Shown: positions 43,827-56,423 of the stretch, one piece after another
Numbering within the stretch: position 1 is the first letter of the stretch
How the letters are laid out: each line of letters opens with the position of its first letter
Source: Lamellibrachia satsuma
Taxonomy: Eukaryota > Annelida > Polychaeta > Sabellida > Siboglinidae
Reading direction: 5' to 3'
DNA length: 64,000 nucleotides
NCBI GenBank assembly: GCA_033239005.1
Contig: BSQZ01000015.1
Location: forward strand, 8,089,001 to 8,153,000
Program-made: the position numbers and the translations under genes
The notes under the pieces: generated by a model
What the model saw: the letters and a program-made list of their open reading frames with translations, nothing else
Told to the model about the DNA's origin: nothing
The model's database searches: none

Positions 43827-46538
43827 ATGGTAGCAGATATTGATCCTCATGTAATAGGCATCACAGAATCATGGGCAAATGAAGATATAGTAGATGCTGA
43901 GTTAGCACTGACAGGCTATGTAATGTTTAGGAAGGATAGACGAGAAAGAAGGGGAGGTGGAGTAATTTTGTATATTAAAGAATCTATCCAAGCATATGAA
44001 ATTACTCTGAAGAGTGAAGCAGATAGTGTGGAAGCAATTTGGTGTAACATAGTTACCAGGAACTCAACATTAACAATAGGAGTAGTTTATCGTAGTCCTA
44101 ACATAGGAGAAGAGGAAGATGTAAAATTACAAAAGGCAATAAGGGAGGTGAGCAAGGGAGAATGTGTTATAATGGGTGATTTTAACCATGGCCATATACA
44201 ATGGGAATCATTAGAGAGTACTGGAGGGGACGACCATCAGTTTCTACTTCTAACACAGGATTGTTTCCTTACTCAACATGTCTTGGAACCAACCAGAGGT
44301 GGGAATGTGTTAGATTTAATTTTGTCTTCTCAAAATGAATTAGTTGACAATGTTAAAGTACACGAACCTTTGGGTTCAAGTGACCATAACCAAATCCATT
44401 TTAATATAAAAGTAAAAACAGGGAATACATATAAAAAACAATGGAGGAGGAACTTCAACAAAGGCAGATATAAAGTGATGAGAACATATCTAGCAAATAT
44501 AGATTGGAATAATTTGCTGAAGAACAAGACAGCAACAGAATGCTGGACTTGTTTAAAATATGAGATTGAGGGCATTATTGAGAAATTTATTCCATTAAGA
44601 AAACAAGGAAAAGATCCAGGAAAAACACCTGTCAAAAGAAGCTATTAGAAAAATTGCTCACAAACAGATGCTGTGGAAGGTCTATAAACACACTGGAAAT
44701 GTAGAAGACTACACCAACTACAAAGAGGCACTTAACCTAGCTACTACTGAAATTAGAAAATCTAAAAGAACCTTTGAACAAAAATTGGCAGGTAATATAA
44801 AAATGACAGCAAGAGTTTCTATGCTTATGTAAGGAGTAAACAGAAAGTTCAAGATAAGGTCGGACCACTGGAAAGCAACAGTGAAAACATAATTTCAGAT
44901 GGGTTCCAAATGGCAGAGGTCCTGAATGAGTATTTCAGCTCAGTTTTTACCACAGAAGATATCAGCTCACTTCCAGTTCCATTAACTAAATTTGAGGGCA
45001 ATACATCAGAATATTTAGGGCAGTTATTTGTAACTCCTGAAATGATAGCAAAGAAAATTAAGAAGATGAAAGATAATAAATCACCTGGAGTTGATGGGAT
45101 ACCACCAAAACTGCTAAAGGAAATTGTTGATCAAATTAGTACACCACTTGCAAACTTATTTAACTTGTCACTAGAAGAAGGAATAGTTCCTTCAGAATGG
45201 AAAGAAGCAAACATTACGCCGCTGTTTAAGAAGGGATCGAGGAAGAAGCCAGAAAATTACAGACCAGTGAGTTTAACATCAGTTGTATGTAAATTACTTG
45301 AAACATTAATTAGAGACCACATGGTGGAATTCCTCATAAAACATAAATTAATAAATACATCTCAACATGGATTCCTAAAAGCAAGGTCATGTCTAACCAA
45401 TCTCTTATGTTTTTTAGAAGAAATTACAAAGTGGGTAGATGACGGGTCACCAGTGGATGTTGTCTACTTAGATTTTCAGAAAGCTTTCGATAAAGTGCCA
45501 CATCAAAGATTGTTACTTAAACTAAAAGCCCATGGGATAGGCAATGATGTAATCAACTGGATAGAAAAGTGGCTTACACACAGAAGACAGAGAGTAATAG
45601 TAGATGGTAAGATTTCAAACTGGAAATCTGTTTTGAGTGGGGTACCACAGGGATCAGTGTTAGGCCCTATACTGTTTTTAATATATATAAATGATTTGGA
45701 GGATGACATATCTAGCAAAGTACTCAAATTTGCAGATGACACAAAGGTATTCAGAAAGGTTACTAATGATACAGATAAACAAAGTTTACAGGATGATCTA
45801 GAAAAATTAGTTAAATGGTCAGAAAAATGGCAAATGTTATTCAATTTTGGGAAGTGTAAATGTATACACATAGGACATGGAAATATGGACGAGGAATATA
45901 AAATGGGGGATGCTGTACTAGGTAGAACCACACAAGAAAAGGATTTAGGAGTAATATTTAATGCTGACATGAAAGTTTCAGAGCAATGTGGGATTGCTGC
46001 TTCGAAAGGAAATCAAATTCTAGGCCTAATTAGGAGAACTATCACGTATAAGGAGAAACATCTAATTGTACCCCTGTACAAAGCAATAGTTAGACCACAT
46101 TTGGAATATTGTATTCAAGCATGGAGGCCATATCGTAAAAAAGACATAGATAAGCTAGAAAGAATACAACGAAGAGCAACTAAGATGATACCAGAATTAA
46201 GAGACCTTAGTTACGAAAGTCGCTTATTACAATGTGGTTTGACAACACTAGAGACCAGGAGACTAAGAGGAGACCAAATAGAAGTGTTTAAAATAGTGAA
46301 CGGTTATGAGGATGTTGATAGGAATATGTTTTTCAAACTTAAAGAAGGCAGTAGAACCAGAGGACACAAAGCAGCATTAGTTAAGGAGCAGTGTAGGTTG
46401 GACATGAGAAAGTACTCATTCTCACAGAGGGTGATAAATGAATGGAACAAACTGCCAAACGATTGTGTTAATGCTAGTAGTGTGAATATGTTTAAAAATA
46501 GAATTGACAGATATCTGATAAGGGCGAGCTACACATAG
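43827..46538 (+). pseudogene. LINE ORF2: endonuclease plus 542-codon open RT
   Basis: 43827-44648 is an AP-endonuclease: VIGITESWANEDI (catalytic Glu), GGGVILYIKESI, VVYRSPNIGE, MGDFNHGHIQWESL, NVLDLILSSQNEL, SSDHNQIHF (catalytic His). A frameshift near 44630 and another at 44808 separate it from the RT. 44910-46538 is one open frame: SPGVDGIPPKLLKEI, ENYRPVSLTSVVCKLLETLI, VDVVYLDFQKAFDKVPHQRL (motif A), GVPQGSVLGPILFLIYINDL (motif B), LKFADDTKVF (motif C), then the C-terminal ERIQRRATKMIPEL...HKAALVKEQCRL. Few mutations suggest a young insertion. Confidence 0.92.
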
Positions 46539-46640
46539 ATGAGAAAATTGTTGGACTCTCGATAAGCCAATGGCTTCCTTGTCCACTTGCCATCTGGAAC
46601 TTGTTCGAGATGGCAATCTTGTTAAATCTTGTTAAAATCA

Positions 46641-47060
46641 GTTCTTCGGACCGGACTTTCAAAATAACAATTGGCATTTTTACAGTTAAAAACTTAAACG
46701 TATCCTATCGTATCATCAACGTCTTTGAATATCTTAATCAATATAACAAGTAATACACGTTTTAAAATCACATTTCGCTGTCAGTGAGATCATTTTAATA
46801 AAAAACCAAGAGGAGTTATGTATTTTGTTTAATGACATTAGGGTTAGCTGCCTGTCGGCCGTATTTCAAGACTGTGTGCTGTCTGTTTGGTATTATGGCA
46901 GTAGCCCTTACTAAATATTTCATTTAAGCCAGACATATGCTAGAAGTTACCTATCTACGTCATCCGTTTAGGCCAGCCTTATGCTATATTTATCCAAGGA
47001 AAGCATGCCCTATGAACTTAATTAATTGAGCTAGTCCGACCAGAAGATGTACAAGAAAAA
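46641..47060. other. No gene seen
   Basis: AT-rich spacer between LINE copy B and the second hAT remnant. It may contain the hAT left end, but I cannot define it. Confidence 0.3.
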
Positions 47061-47069
47061 CGTTCACGT

Positions 47070-48790
47070 CCTATAGAGCAATGGAGAAACAGTTGCATTT
47101 TGTGGAAAACAAACTTGCCACTTTGAGGCCATAGGAATGACTGGACAAGTACATCGTCCAACAGGGAAACTTCTGGGTAATTCTGAAGATGATGGCCAAA
47201 CGCGACGACACACTCCGAGAACATATTGAGACCGAAAGGAAGAATGCGCAGTATACATAAAGAATCATCCAAAATGAAGTGATTGATGTAGTAGCCGAAT
47301 AAGTTAGAAAAGAAAATACACAAAGCCTTGAAGAAGAAAATGCCTTCTTTTCCATCATGGCAGATGAGGTAACAGATCCACAGGGTAAACATGAGATTAT
47401 GTCAGTGTGCTTGAGGATGCTGGTTGACTGTAAAGTCAAAGAATTCTTTTTTTATTTTATATATCTTGAGAGGGCAACGGTGGAAGCTATAACTCATGCT
47501 GTCATAGAGTGTCTGAAAGATCATAACAAGAGTCAGAGCTATGTTGGTGCGCAGTGTATGTCCTCGGATAAGGTTGGCGTGCAGGCGAGGATAAAGCTGT
47601 TATACCTACGAGCTTTGTATGTACACTTCAGCAGTCATGTCCTCAATGTAAGCATCGCCAGTGCCTGTAGACTACCTGCCACCCGGAATATGGTCGACAA
47701 CCTTAATACAGTATTCCTTTTTTCGATCTGTCCCCCAAACGACAACGATTCCAGGAACGAATCCTAAAATATATGGCACCAGATATGAGGAATTTGAAAC
47801 TTATCGGTATGTGCAAGACCAAATGAGTGGAGCGTCGCACATGCTACGACACGTTTTATGACATGGATGAGTTCCTGTGTGAATGTCTGGATGCCGTACT
47901 TAATCCGTTTGAAAATCATGACATCTACGAGGAGATTGCATAGACTGGCAGTTGGGATGAGGAGACCACGACGAAGGCGCAAGGACTGCTAACCAGTCTC
48001 ACACACCACCATCGCATTCATCACCACCAAGAATGTTTTGGAGAATGTCAGGCCCATGGCCTCCAAACTTTAAAAGAGGGACTTAGACATATAACAAGCG
48101 TACAGTATGAACGACCAAACCAGGGAACGAATGGTAACGATGAGACAAACGATAGATACGAGTACAGTGTATAGTACAAAGATGCCCCCCAGTACACCCC
48201 CACGGGAGCACTACCTGGCCAAACTGGAAATCCCGTTTTTCGACCACCTGTCTGCCGAATTCCACAATCGATTTAACCCAGAATGCAGGAAGGGTATAGA
48301 GAGTCTTGCTCTACTCCCCGGGATAATTAAAGAGACGGGAAATGTACAATATGTTGTGGACGGATTGATGTTCTTGGAGTCAGACATGCTAAACGTCTCT
48401 TCGCTGCGAGCTGAGCTGAAGGAATGGCAGCGCTATTTGAGAATCACAGAGCCCACACAGTCATCGTCTTCGCCTAACCTGATTGAATGTATCGAGCACG
48501 CAGATGAAGGCATATTCCCGAACATCCGCATCTGTTGAGGATCGGTTGCACTCTTCCTGTTGGAAGTTTTGAGGCAGAGCGTTCGTTCCCCTGCCTGCAA
48601 CTGGTCAAAACCTACCTTTGTAACAGGATGGGGGAAGATCTGCTTTCTGGGCTCACCGTGATTAACATTGATTTGGAAGCAGTTTGTCAAATATTCATAG
48701 AAAGGAACAAATGGAAAATGTTCTCAAGTTACATACTGTATATAATCAACGTGACTCAAATCAGGTGTGCTAATATTATCACAATGGCAA
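47070..48790 (+). pseudogene. hAT transposase (DUF4371/ZMYM-like), broken
   Basis: Plus-strand pieces match, in order, the 52-kDa-repressor/ZMYM-like hAT family. They are NGETVAFCGKQTCHFEAIGM (47078-47137), then FFSIMADEVTDPQGKHEIMS (47342-47404, first catalytic Asp region), SSDKVGVQARIK...SHVLNVSIASAC (47560-47670), RERMVTMRQT...HYLAKLEIPFFDHLSAEFHN (48120-48270), and LPVGSFEAERSFPCLQLVKT then YLCNRMGEDLLSGLTVINID (48550-48670, dimerisation domain). Several stops and frameshifts occur. Family different from the ZBED-type copy at 800-2078. Confidence 0.87.
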
Positions 48791-48814
48791 AGGCAACGAG
48801 TACTATAGCTTGAT

Positions 48815-50455
48815 GTATAATGATTAACAGATCTGCTGATGGACAACAGTTATAGAAACACAGCTGATATAAACAGAGTTTCTAGTATCTAGTTGTATCC
48901 AGCACCCGGCAACATTCTATTAACTGACTATTGTCTGCATAATTATATTGTGGTTAGAATGTTATGGTCTTTTGAGATCTTATTCAACTAGTTAGCCTTT
49001 TCAGAACTGTTTCGCCAAGTGACCTCAGTGGTTCTTTAACGTCCCAAATTGAGACGGGACCGACATTAACGTGATCTCCGTGTTACGAGGGATACACAGT
49101 CCACAGTGTTGAGAGCCAGGGTTATAAACCAAATCTACCGTGTCTGGTTTGCGTCTTGAATTCAGAACTATGGCATGAAAGGTGGATGTGCTAATCACTA
49201 CATTTATATTTTCGGGTTTGTAATATAAGTACACAACGTCAATTATTTATGTCATACTGTTCTTCTTTCTACGGTGTATGTATTTCTATGATGCATTTTA
49301 ATTTACATTGCTCAAAGGTATGAGGAAACGTTTCAATCTACCAGTTTGCACTCACTGTTGTTACATGGTACTACTACTTTTAGCATAATGTCTTCCGATT
49401 CACATTCAGATCATGAATGAAATGGTGCGCTTTATACAGAGTAGTTTATAATGCAACAACCGTTTGGATAGGCTTTCTTGAGAGGGCAATCTAGCCTTTT
49501 GGAGGTATTGGTTTATATATGTCTAACAGTTTCAGTTACACTTTGTCTCAGTTCAAACTTGATGCCACGACTTTCTGTAATATGAAATCTAACTAATTTT
49601 ATTATATCATTCAGAACCACTATCAGAAGGGGCTGGATGAGAAACTATTAAACACAGTTTCTTGGCAAAGGATGTGCTGAGTAATATAGAAAATGCGTGT
49701 AGCAATGTTTTAGCCAAAGATGCGTTAGGCTCTTTATGTGCAAAGATATTCGCTTTTTTACTAAACATTTGTATTACTATAGTTGTTTTAGTCAATATTG
49801 CAATAAATGGCATATGACAGACGTTTAATATTGTCTTTTCGTTTGGACATTTTCAGACCCACCGCATGTTCTTCGTTGGAAGATGAAAATGAAACAAAAT
49901 CCGCTGCGTTTTGCAGAAACTTTAGAATCAAAAGTAAATTTGACATTCGAAGTTATACTTATGTGACGAATACAAGAAAATACACAGGACTACTTTGTCA
50001 CGATTTTTATATTTTCAGCAAATCCGTATTAAAACGGGAAACGGCCAAAGGCCGTAATCCTCCCGAAAATCCGTATATTGTATACGGAAAATTCGTACGA
50101 TGTCGCATGTCTGAATTTTGGGTTGATTACATTAGGCCCTATAACTCGCTTAAAAGCACAGATTATGGGTGTCCCAAATTACACAATTTCAAGTATTTTG
50201 TGTAAAAAAATACGTCAAATGGATGGGAAGGGGGAAACGCCCTCCTACACCAACCCACCCCGAGGCGCGTCGCCCCTCGTTTCGCTCCTCCGGCGCTTCA
50301 TACATTACCTTGGAACCCCCCCCCCCCCTATTAATCCTGGATCCGCCCCTGCCCAAATTATTAATCAGTCTGGTGGCTATGCCCCATTAAGAAAAATTAC
50401 AATCTTCAAGTTAATTGGTTCCTGTCTTCGTCACTGGCTACTAGCCCGATAAGTT
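48815..50455. other. No gene; repeat-like pieces only
   Basis: 49020-49140 (CAGTGGTTCTTTAACGTCCC, then a GGGTTATAAACC box-B-like sequence) resembles a dispersed SINE-like unit. The plus frame 49807-50205 (132 codons) has no recognised domain. 50270-50356 is GC-rich, with a long poly-C and the phrase ATCCTGGATCCGCCCCTG, whose complement (CAGGGGCGGATCCAGG) looks like a hAT-type terminus. Its partner end is not found. Confidence 0.4.
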
Positions 50456-50752
50456 TGTACTTCTCTGGTAGCCACCTTCTTCTTCCTGTCAAGGACTGGG
50501 CTCCTTAAGAGCGTTGTAAGTCTTGCTCGGCGCCGGGAATTGGTGGGTTAGAGATAGAGACCACCACTCGTTGAGTCCACGACAGGTTACACTTTTACCC
50601 CCTGTGTGGGATCTTTCACTTCCCCTGGCATAGACACCTCATGCTTTTGTTTGCCTTATATTGTACATGATGATGGTGACGAGGAAATAAATTCACTCAC
50701 TCGCTCGCTCGCTCGCTCACTCACTCACTCACTCACTCACTCACTCACCCAC
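50456..50752 (+). repeat. SINE-like unit with (TCAC)n tail
   Basis: A block of about 240 bp (50456-50693) ends with GATGATGGTGACGAGGAAAT, AAATTCACTCAC and a TCAC/TCGC tetranucleotide tail at 50694-50752. A short unique body followed by a simple tandem tail fits a SINE or a truncated LINE 3-prime end. The Ser/Leu/Thr/His frames over it are tail translation. I could not identify clear A and B boxes. Confidence 0.5.
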
Positions 50753-50957
50753 CCACATGTTAGACAACTATTTGTAACATGCTATGTTCACACTATAAAC
50801 AGTACTACCCTATGACGTCATGCAACTGTTTCTGCCGTGCAATGAAATACCGGCCAGTGGTCCACGCCCGCTTCACTGCAGTGAGCTGGGTTATCGCTCT
50901 TGTTTATAGCTATAGGGGGATGATTAATGATGTAACTCTATACCTATGGTACGCACC

Positions 50958-52952
50958 CAAATTCTGAGCGCATACATAAATACTTAATTAAGATCTCATC
51001 CGGGCATTTGGCTAATTATTAAAACAAGAGTTAACTTTTATCAGTTTATATGATGGAGTTCGAATTAACTTTAAACTTTGATTGTATTGACACAACTGTT
51101 CAACTGAATTAAGTTAAATCAGGCAAAACAAATGTTTAGAGTAGCATCTCGATAATGATACCAATTGGCTGCTGGTGCTTCACGGGAACGCCTACACAAA
51201 ATGGAGTGGTGACAGTGGGTAACAATGGGACCACGCCTCTGCATCTAGACTATTCTCGGCGAATTCATGAAGTCGAGTTAGAGTCAGATAAGCGAGAGCA
51301 CTCCGCTGCCAGACCCGAGACTACTGTTTCAGAAGAAATTTACGCGCCACCTAATGAGTTTTTGGTCATATGTTTGGTTAACTACTTACGGACATCTCAG
51401 GGACCATAGACATTCCGCAGTTTCTGTCTAACAATGTGTGAAATACATTCAAATGATCCGTACAAAAGACGACTAAGCAATTATGTTATTCTTGACTCCA
51501 ACATAATAAATGTCATTCAAGACGCTCGTACGCATCATAAAAAGGACAACCTCCAATCCTAGTGTAAGGGTGTCACCTGTGAGAGCGACTTTATTAATAA
51601 TACTAATTATATGTATATATACCGTGAGAAATCTTTAATCTATAATCCAGCAAACACGTGTACGTGCGTGCGTGCGAGCGTGCGTGTATTTGTATGTTAC
51701 GATACTCCTAGATGCTTTGTATTTCCGGCGGCAAACTTTCAGAGGTTCATCTACGACCCCTCGGTTGGGTCATCGCAAATTTTTTTTTAATTCACCCTGC
51801 CATTACTGTTTCTATGAACAATCGAATTACTCTTTGTTGTTATTACATACAATTGTCCGAAACGTTGCTCGAGCATTTTTTTACAACGGCATGCGTCTTT
51901 TCTACGATTGTTCGAAGTTACGTATTACAATGGCAAGGTGTCGATTAACGTTACTGTGACTGCAAGTATTAAATCGCAATTTCGAAAGTTGGAAAGAAGC
52001 CATCATAATATTGATTTGCAGCACCAAAGCACAGGAGGATATTGTTTGGAGTGATAATGTGTTTTTAATATTGTTATTGTGACAGTCACTTGTGAACTAC
52101 CAAGTTATCCAATCCGCAGGATTTGTGTTTTTGCCATTCATAACAAAAACATAAAAAATTAGCAAAATACTGTGCTCTAGTCATCAGTCATAAGACAAGT
52201 TTGATTTGTTATCTAAATATAAAACTTGCAGGAATATTACCATTTAATATGTTCATATCAAACAATTCATAACATTTGTATTTTATGTAATGTATTAAGT
52301 CACAGAAAAACCCATTTTAATTCAATTTTGGCAATATTGGACCCACAACGATGTAATGTCATTTCATTTTTTAAAGTTAATTCTTCCTCATATATTTTAC
52401 AGAAAATATGAGGCCAATATGTTCAGGCATTGTATTAACAAATTAATTGTGCTAAATTTTTAGAAACTGTCTACAAGAAACCATGCACCCCTTCAATAAA
52501 ATTTATATCATGATGTGTTCATTTGTTATTAATGTTCATTTACCAATTAATGTATAGTTTGTGTTGACTTTCAGTTGATAGTATAACTGTTGTATTGATT
52601 TTATGTTATATCTACATGAGAGACCAGATGCGCAGACCAGTGCGCAGTTAGATTGATTTCAGGGGAGGTGCGAGTCTCGCTTATCCAACTCTCATTCGGC
52701 TTCGTGAATTCAGTAAAAGCGTGGCCGCGTTGTTACCTACTGTCACCACTTCATTTTGAATAGGCATTCCCGTGAAGTGCCCGCAGCCAATCAGCATCGT
52801 TATCGAGATGTTACACTAAGCATTGTTTGCCTGATATAACTTTTCAGTCGGACAGTCAATATAATCAAAGTTAAAAGTTAACTCTAACATGAATTAACCA
52901 AATGCATGGATGACATCGTAATTAACTAATTATATATGCACCCAGAATCTAG
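50958..52952. mobile_element. 2-kb non-autonomous element with ~300-bp inverted ends
   Basis: The arms 50958-51310 and 52655-52952 are inverted repeats with scattered differences. Matching blocks include ATTCTGAGCGCATA / ATTCTGGGTGCATA, GAGTTAACTTTTA, ACTTTGATTGTATTGAC, ATCTCGATAATGATACCAAT, TTCACGGGAACGCCT and GGTGACAGTGGGTAACAA. The left arm has one extra ~20-bp piece (51043-51062). The 1.3-kb centre holds no recognised gene. A partial arm occurs at 39616-39733. The superfamily is not evident from the termini, and exact ends are uncertain by tens of bases. Confidence 0.8.
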
Positions 52953-52955
52953 GTT

Positions 52956-53806
52956 ATTGAGGCCATGTAAGTGCTTACCTTACAGGGAATAGCAACAACG
53001 ACTGCTTGAAATCATATTATATTACATTTTGTAGTATATTTCCACAACACCGAAAAATTCATTAGAATTCCATTTAATTAACCATTCCAAATAATACTCT
53101 GTTCTACCGGCCTGCCTCGATTATGCATATTTTTCCCATGCTTATCTGCAAGCATCGACGTGGCGTCACTGATGATCCCATAACATGATTGTTATTTATT
53201 ATGCGAGCACGATCCAGCAAAATAATAATCGTTGCACGGGGTGGCTCGATTTAGTACTGTCAGTTATTTTTAATTTTATTACAATATTTCTACAGAATAT
53301 GTCCATCAAATGAAACATTTTAAAATTTAGATGCACCACCCAGGGTAGTTTGATGTCACACGATACACTGGTACAGTCAACAAAAGTGTGTTAATTGCCA
53401 CAGTATTAGAATAAAACATTTAAAATAAATGGAATCGGAAGAATATGGGAGGCAGAACTCATTTAAAACGTGGTGTATACCATGTTATAGAACATTAACA
53501 CAAATTTGATTGCTGCTGTATCCATAATATAATGAGCTGATCACTTTACGATCAAGGTCATGCAGTCTATAAGTTGAGATGAGAGACGATGCTGAGATCT
53601 GCTTTAATTTCTGCTTCTTCAATTCTACTTCTTCAACTTCAATAATGTTAGCACTTTCAGCTCAGCAAATGAAGCATCTCAAGAATGCAATGTCATATAC
53701 TCTTTGAGAAGCTTCTGCCAGTAATTAGACATAGGAGATGACAAGTTTTATTTTGATCTTTATTTGGATTCAAGAGTAATGTTTGACCACATCACATGTG
53801 TATGCC
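52956..53806. other. No gene seen
   Basis: AT-rich sequence without long frames or recognisable repeats. Confidence 0.35.
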
Positions 53807-53998
53807 CTTATGTTGTTTTGAAACAGGTAAACCATGGTAAATCATGGTAAACCATGATAAAATACCATGGAAACCGTGGTAATCCATGGTGCTTTGAAAT
53901 ATGGAAGCCATGGTAAAATACCTTGGTGTTTTGAAACAGGTAAACCATATCATGGTTTACCATGTAATAACATGGTATACCATGGTATATTTTTATAA
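53807..53998. mobile_element. ACCATGGT palindromic MITE, copy 3 (diverged)
   Basis: Contains GGTAAACCATGGTAAATCAT and ends CCATGGTATATTTTTATAA, as in copies at 6157 and 6580. The left end has diverged (CTTATGTTGTTTTGAAACAGG) and an internal stretch is duplicated (GTTTTGAAACAGGTAAACCAT occurs at both 53814 and 53929). Confidence 0.72.
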
Positions 53999-54814
53999 CT
54001 GTGCGTATGGTAGATATATGAGGAGAAGTTTGGCAGCCCTGTGCAGTTGTTTTCATGGTTCAATCAGAAATTAAATAAGTCAAAGGCTACTGGCGTCGCT
54101 ATGCTGCTCGAAGATGATATTCTGCAGTATCACTAGAGGCTACCGGTTCGAAATCGTTACATTATACACTTTATTCTGGAAAATCATCGCCATCACTTGC
54201 TATAGTAACACGAGTGAAACTACACTGAAGTATTGTATAGAAATCACTGACTGGATGTAAACCCATATCATCACTGACGTCACAAAACAACGTGAATGCT
54301 CATCTCATTAACTTTGAATGTTTACACGCACTTTGCGAGTTAGACGCATTAAACGTCTAATTTTACCAATAAATAGTTTTTCCTAATTTTGTTTTACTTT
54401 GGCATGTAGTACATGCAATATTAAACTTTGTGTACACACCGAAAAAGCATTTTAGCTAGTGTCTTGTTGTTAGTCCCTTAAACCTTTTCTACTCCATGGC
54501 GGAGCATAGGCCATTAAAACTCCACACTCAACTCATTTAGCATGTCCAAATATGTAGTGTGTGAACCAGGCATGGGTTAATTTCAATTGTTAATTTGTTA
54601 ATTTAATTAACTAATTGAATTCAACTTAATTTAATTAACTTTTCCAGAAAGGCTAATTTAATTAAATAAATTAACTTTACAAAAAAAGGGTTAATTTAAT
54701 TAAATTTAATTGACAAATTCCCATTTAACTCTCAAATAAATGCTCATTTAACAGTTAACAATATTACTAGATAGTTCACAGTCATGTTATCCAGGTGTTT
54801 TCAGCCATGCAGAC

Positions 54815-55045
54815 ACTATTCCAGTCACTAGCCTGAGAGAGATCAGGTTCAGGCATGTGTGAATGGCTGGGAGAACATCACAGAGCACATAATAAAACCC
54901 ACATATACACTGTACCAACTGGGGTGGGCTGGTCATTCAGACACCTGTGAATTGGAGGGATCCCAAGGCCTAGGCAATAGAATATCCTGTGGTAGGGTAA
55001 TAAGTTGATGGCTAATCTTGGCTTCTGCAAATCTCTCTTTAAAGC
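54815..55045. repeat. Inverted repeat arm L (partner 60560-60875)
   Basis: Shares AGTCACTAGC-TGAGA-AGATC, CAACTGGGGTGGG, GACAATAGAAT-like and GATAAGTTGATGG-CTAATC-TGGCTT blocks with the complement of 60560-60875. It lies outside layer 2 but inside layer 1, whereas the partner lies inside layer 2. Confidence 0.7.
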
Positions 55046-56423
55046 AAACATTAGACATATGCATCTATAATTTTATGTGTATATATAACCGTTAATGGGG
55101 AAAGTAGAGAAAGGTAATGTAGCATCAGTTTGGGATCTTTTTGCAGTGCCAACTTAAATCAAAAACATGCAAGTTCTAGTGATGTATACAAAATAGTGTA
55201 TACATTAGTGTCCTGCACGGGCCGGGCTTTAGGTCCAAGCCTGGGTCCAAGGCCGGGCCTCTACATAATTTTGTGGGCCGGGCCGGGCCTGGGCCTACAT
55301 ATTGCGGGCCTGGGCTGAAAACAATTTAAACACATCGGGCTTAGGCTGGGCATGGGACTAGTGTGAGCAGGCCAGGCCGGGCTTGGGCTGGGCATAATAA
55401 AAACATTCATACAAAACCCAGATTATTAATTTTAGTATTAATAAAGAGTGATTGTAAATTGTAATTCCGGTTAATGAATGCTTAAAATTATTTCTTTAGT
55501 ATTATATAGTTGCAAATTGAGACCTTGCATGGAGTTATGAATGACACTAGTGTTTTATACATTGGAATGCAGTTTAACCTCTTCAACAATGGGACTTCCT
55601 ATGGTATCATTTTAATAATGTGCATTCTTTTAATAGAGACATTTCATATAAAATATATGCATAGTCGCATGCACATAACTTTGTATTGTAATTCTTTAAA
55701 CATGTACTGGCTTTCCAAGACACTGTGACTGGAGTAGACTCTGTAAACTGCATATTTTTGGCATGAATGTACCCTTTTGCATAGATCTAATGGCCCCGAA
55801 TCCAGGACATAATCCCCTCGGACATAATCCCCTCAGGACATAATCCCCTCGGACAATATCCCCTCAGGACAAAATCACCTCAGGACAAAATCCCCTCAGG
55901 ACATAATCCCCTCACATGAAGAATATTAAAATTTTAAGATTTTATTTAACCAAAATTATTTTGATTTACATTTATTATTTTTCCTCCCATTAATAAATTA
56001 AGTGCTTTAATTATTAAAATACTTTTTAATTTAAATACATTTTCATTGAAATTAATTTATTGTTGTTCATTTATGTACAATAAATTGAATGTAATACTTG
56101 ATAAATGACAATTTAGTTTAATTGCAATTCACAATCAGAGTCTATTGAGATGAGGGAGATCAATTTGTAAACAAAACAGGCGCCTGAACAGTTAAGCCTG
56201 ATATTTGCTAATCTGCTTGGCATCATTGGAAGCCACATACTTATCACTTTCCATGGGAAGCCACTAGTCCATTGTGTGTAAGGAAGCCAAACTTAAAATG
56301 TAAATTTCACGTCCTTTAAAAGGTGCCTGAACAGTGGAACTCATCAGTCTAACCAAGTATTATCTCGCAGCAACATTACCAGATCTAAACATTACCAGAA
56401 CTACAACTATTACTACTACTATT

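Larger units (their letters stand above)
42000..46640 (+). mobile_element. CR1-like LINE, copy B, near full length
   Basis: Leader (about 42000-42580), ORF1 (42580-43672), ORF2 (43827-46538) and a short 3-prime tail ending in TTGTTAAATCTTGTTAAA, shared with copy A. It is the more complete copy: the RT half of ORF2 is open for 542 codons. Small indels in ORF1 and between endonuclease and RT prevent a complete protein pair. Confidence 0.9.

Noticed and set aside
54570..54720. TTAATT-rich tract as a satellite or replication origin
   Set aside because: It is mirrored at 61690-61840 and bounded by hAT-type termini, so it is a transposon subterminal region.
55206..55400. GGGCC-rich block as a CpG-island promoter
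   Set aside because: Same motif occurs inverted at 61090-61289 with a perfect 8-bp duplication outside both, so it is an element end.
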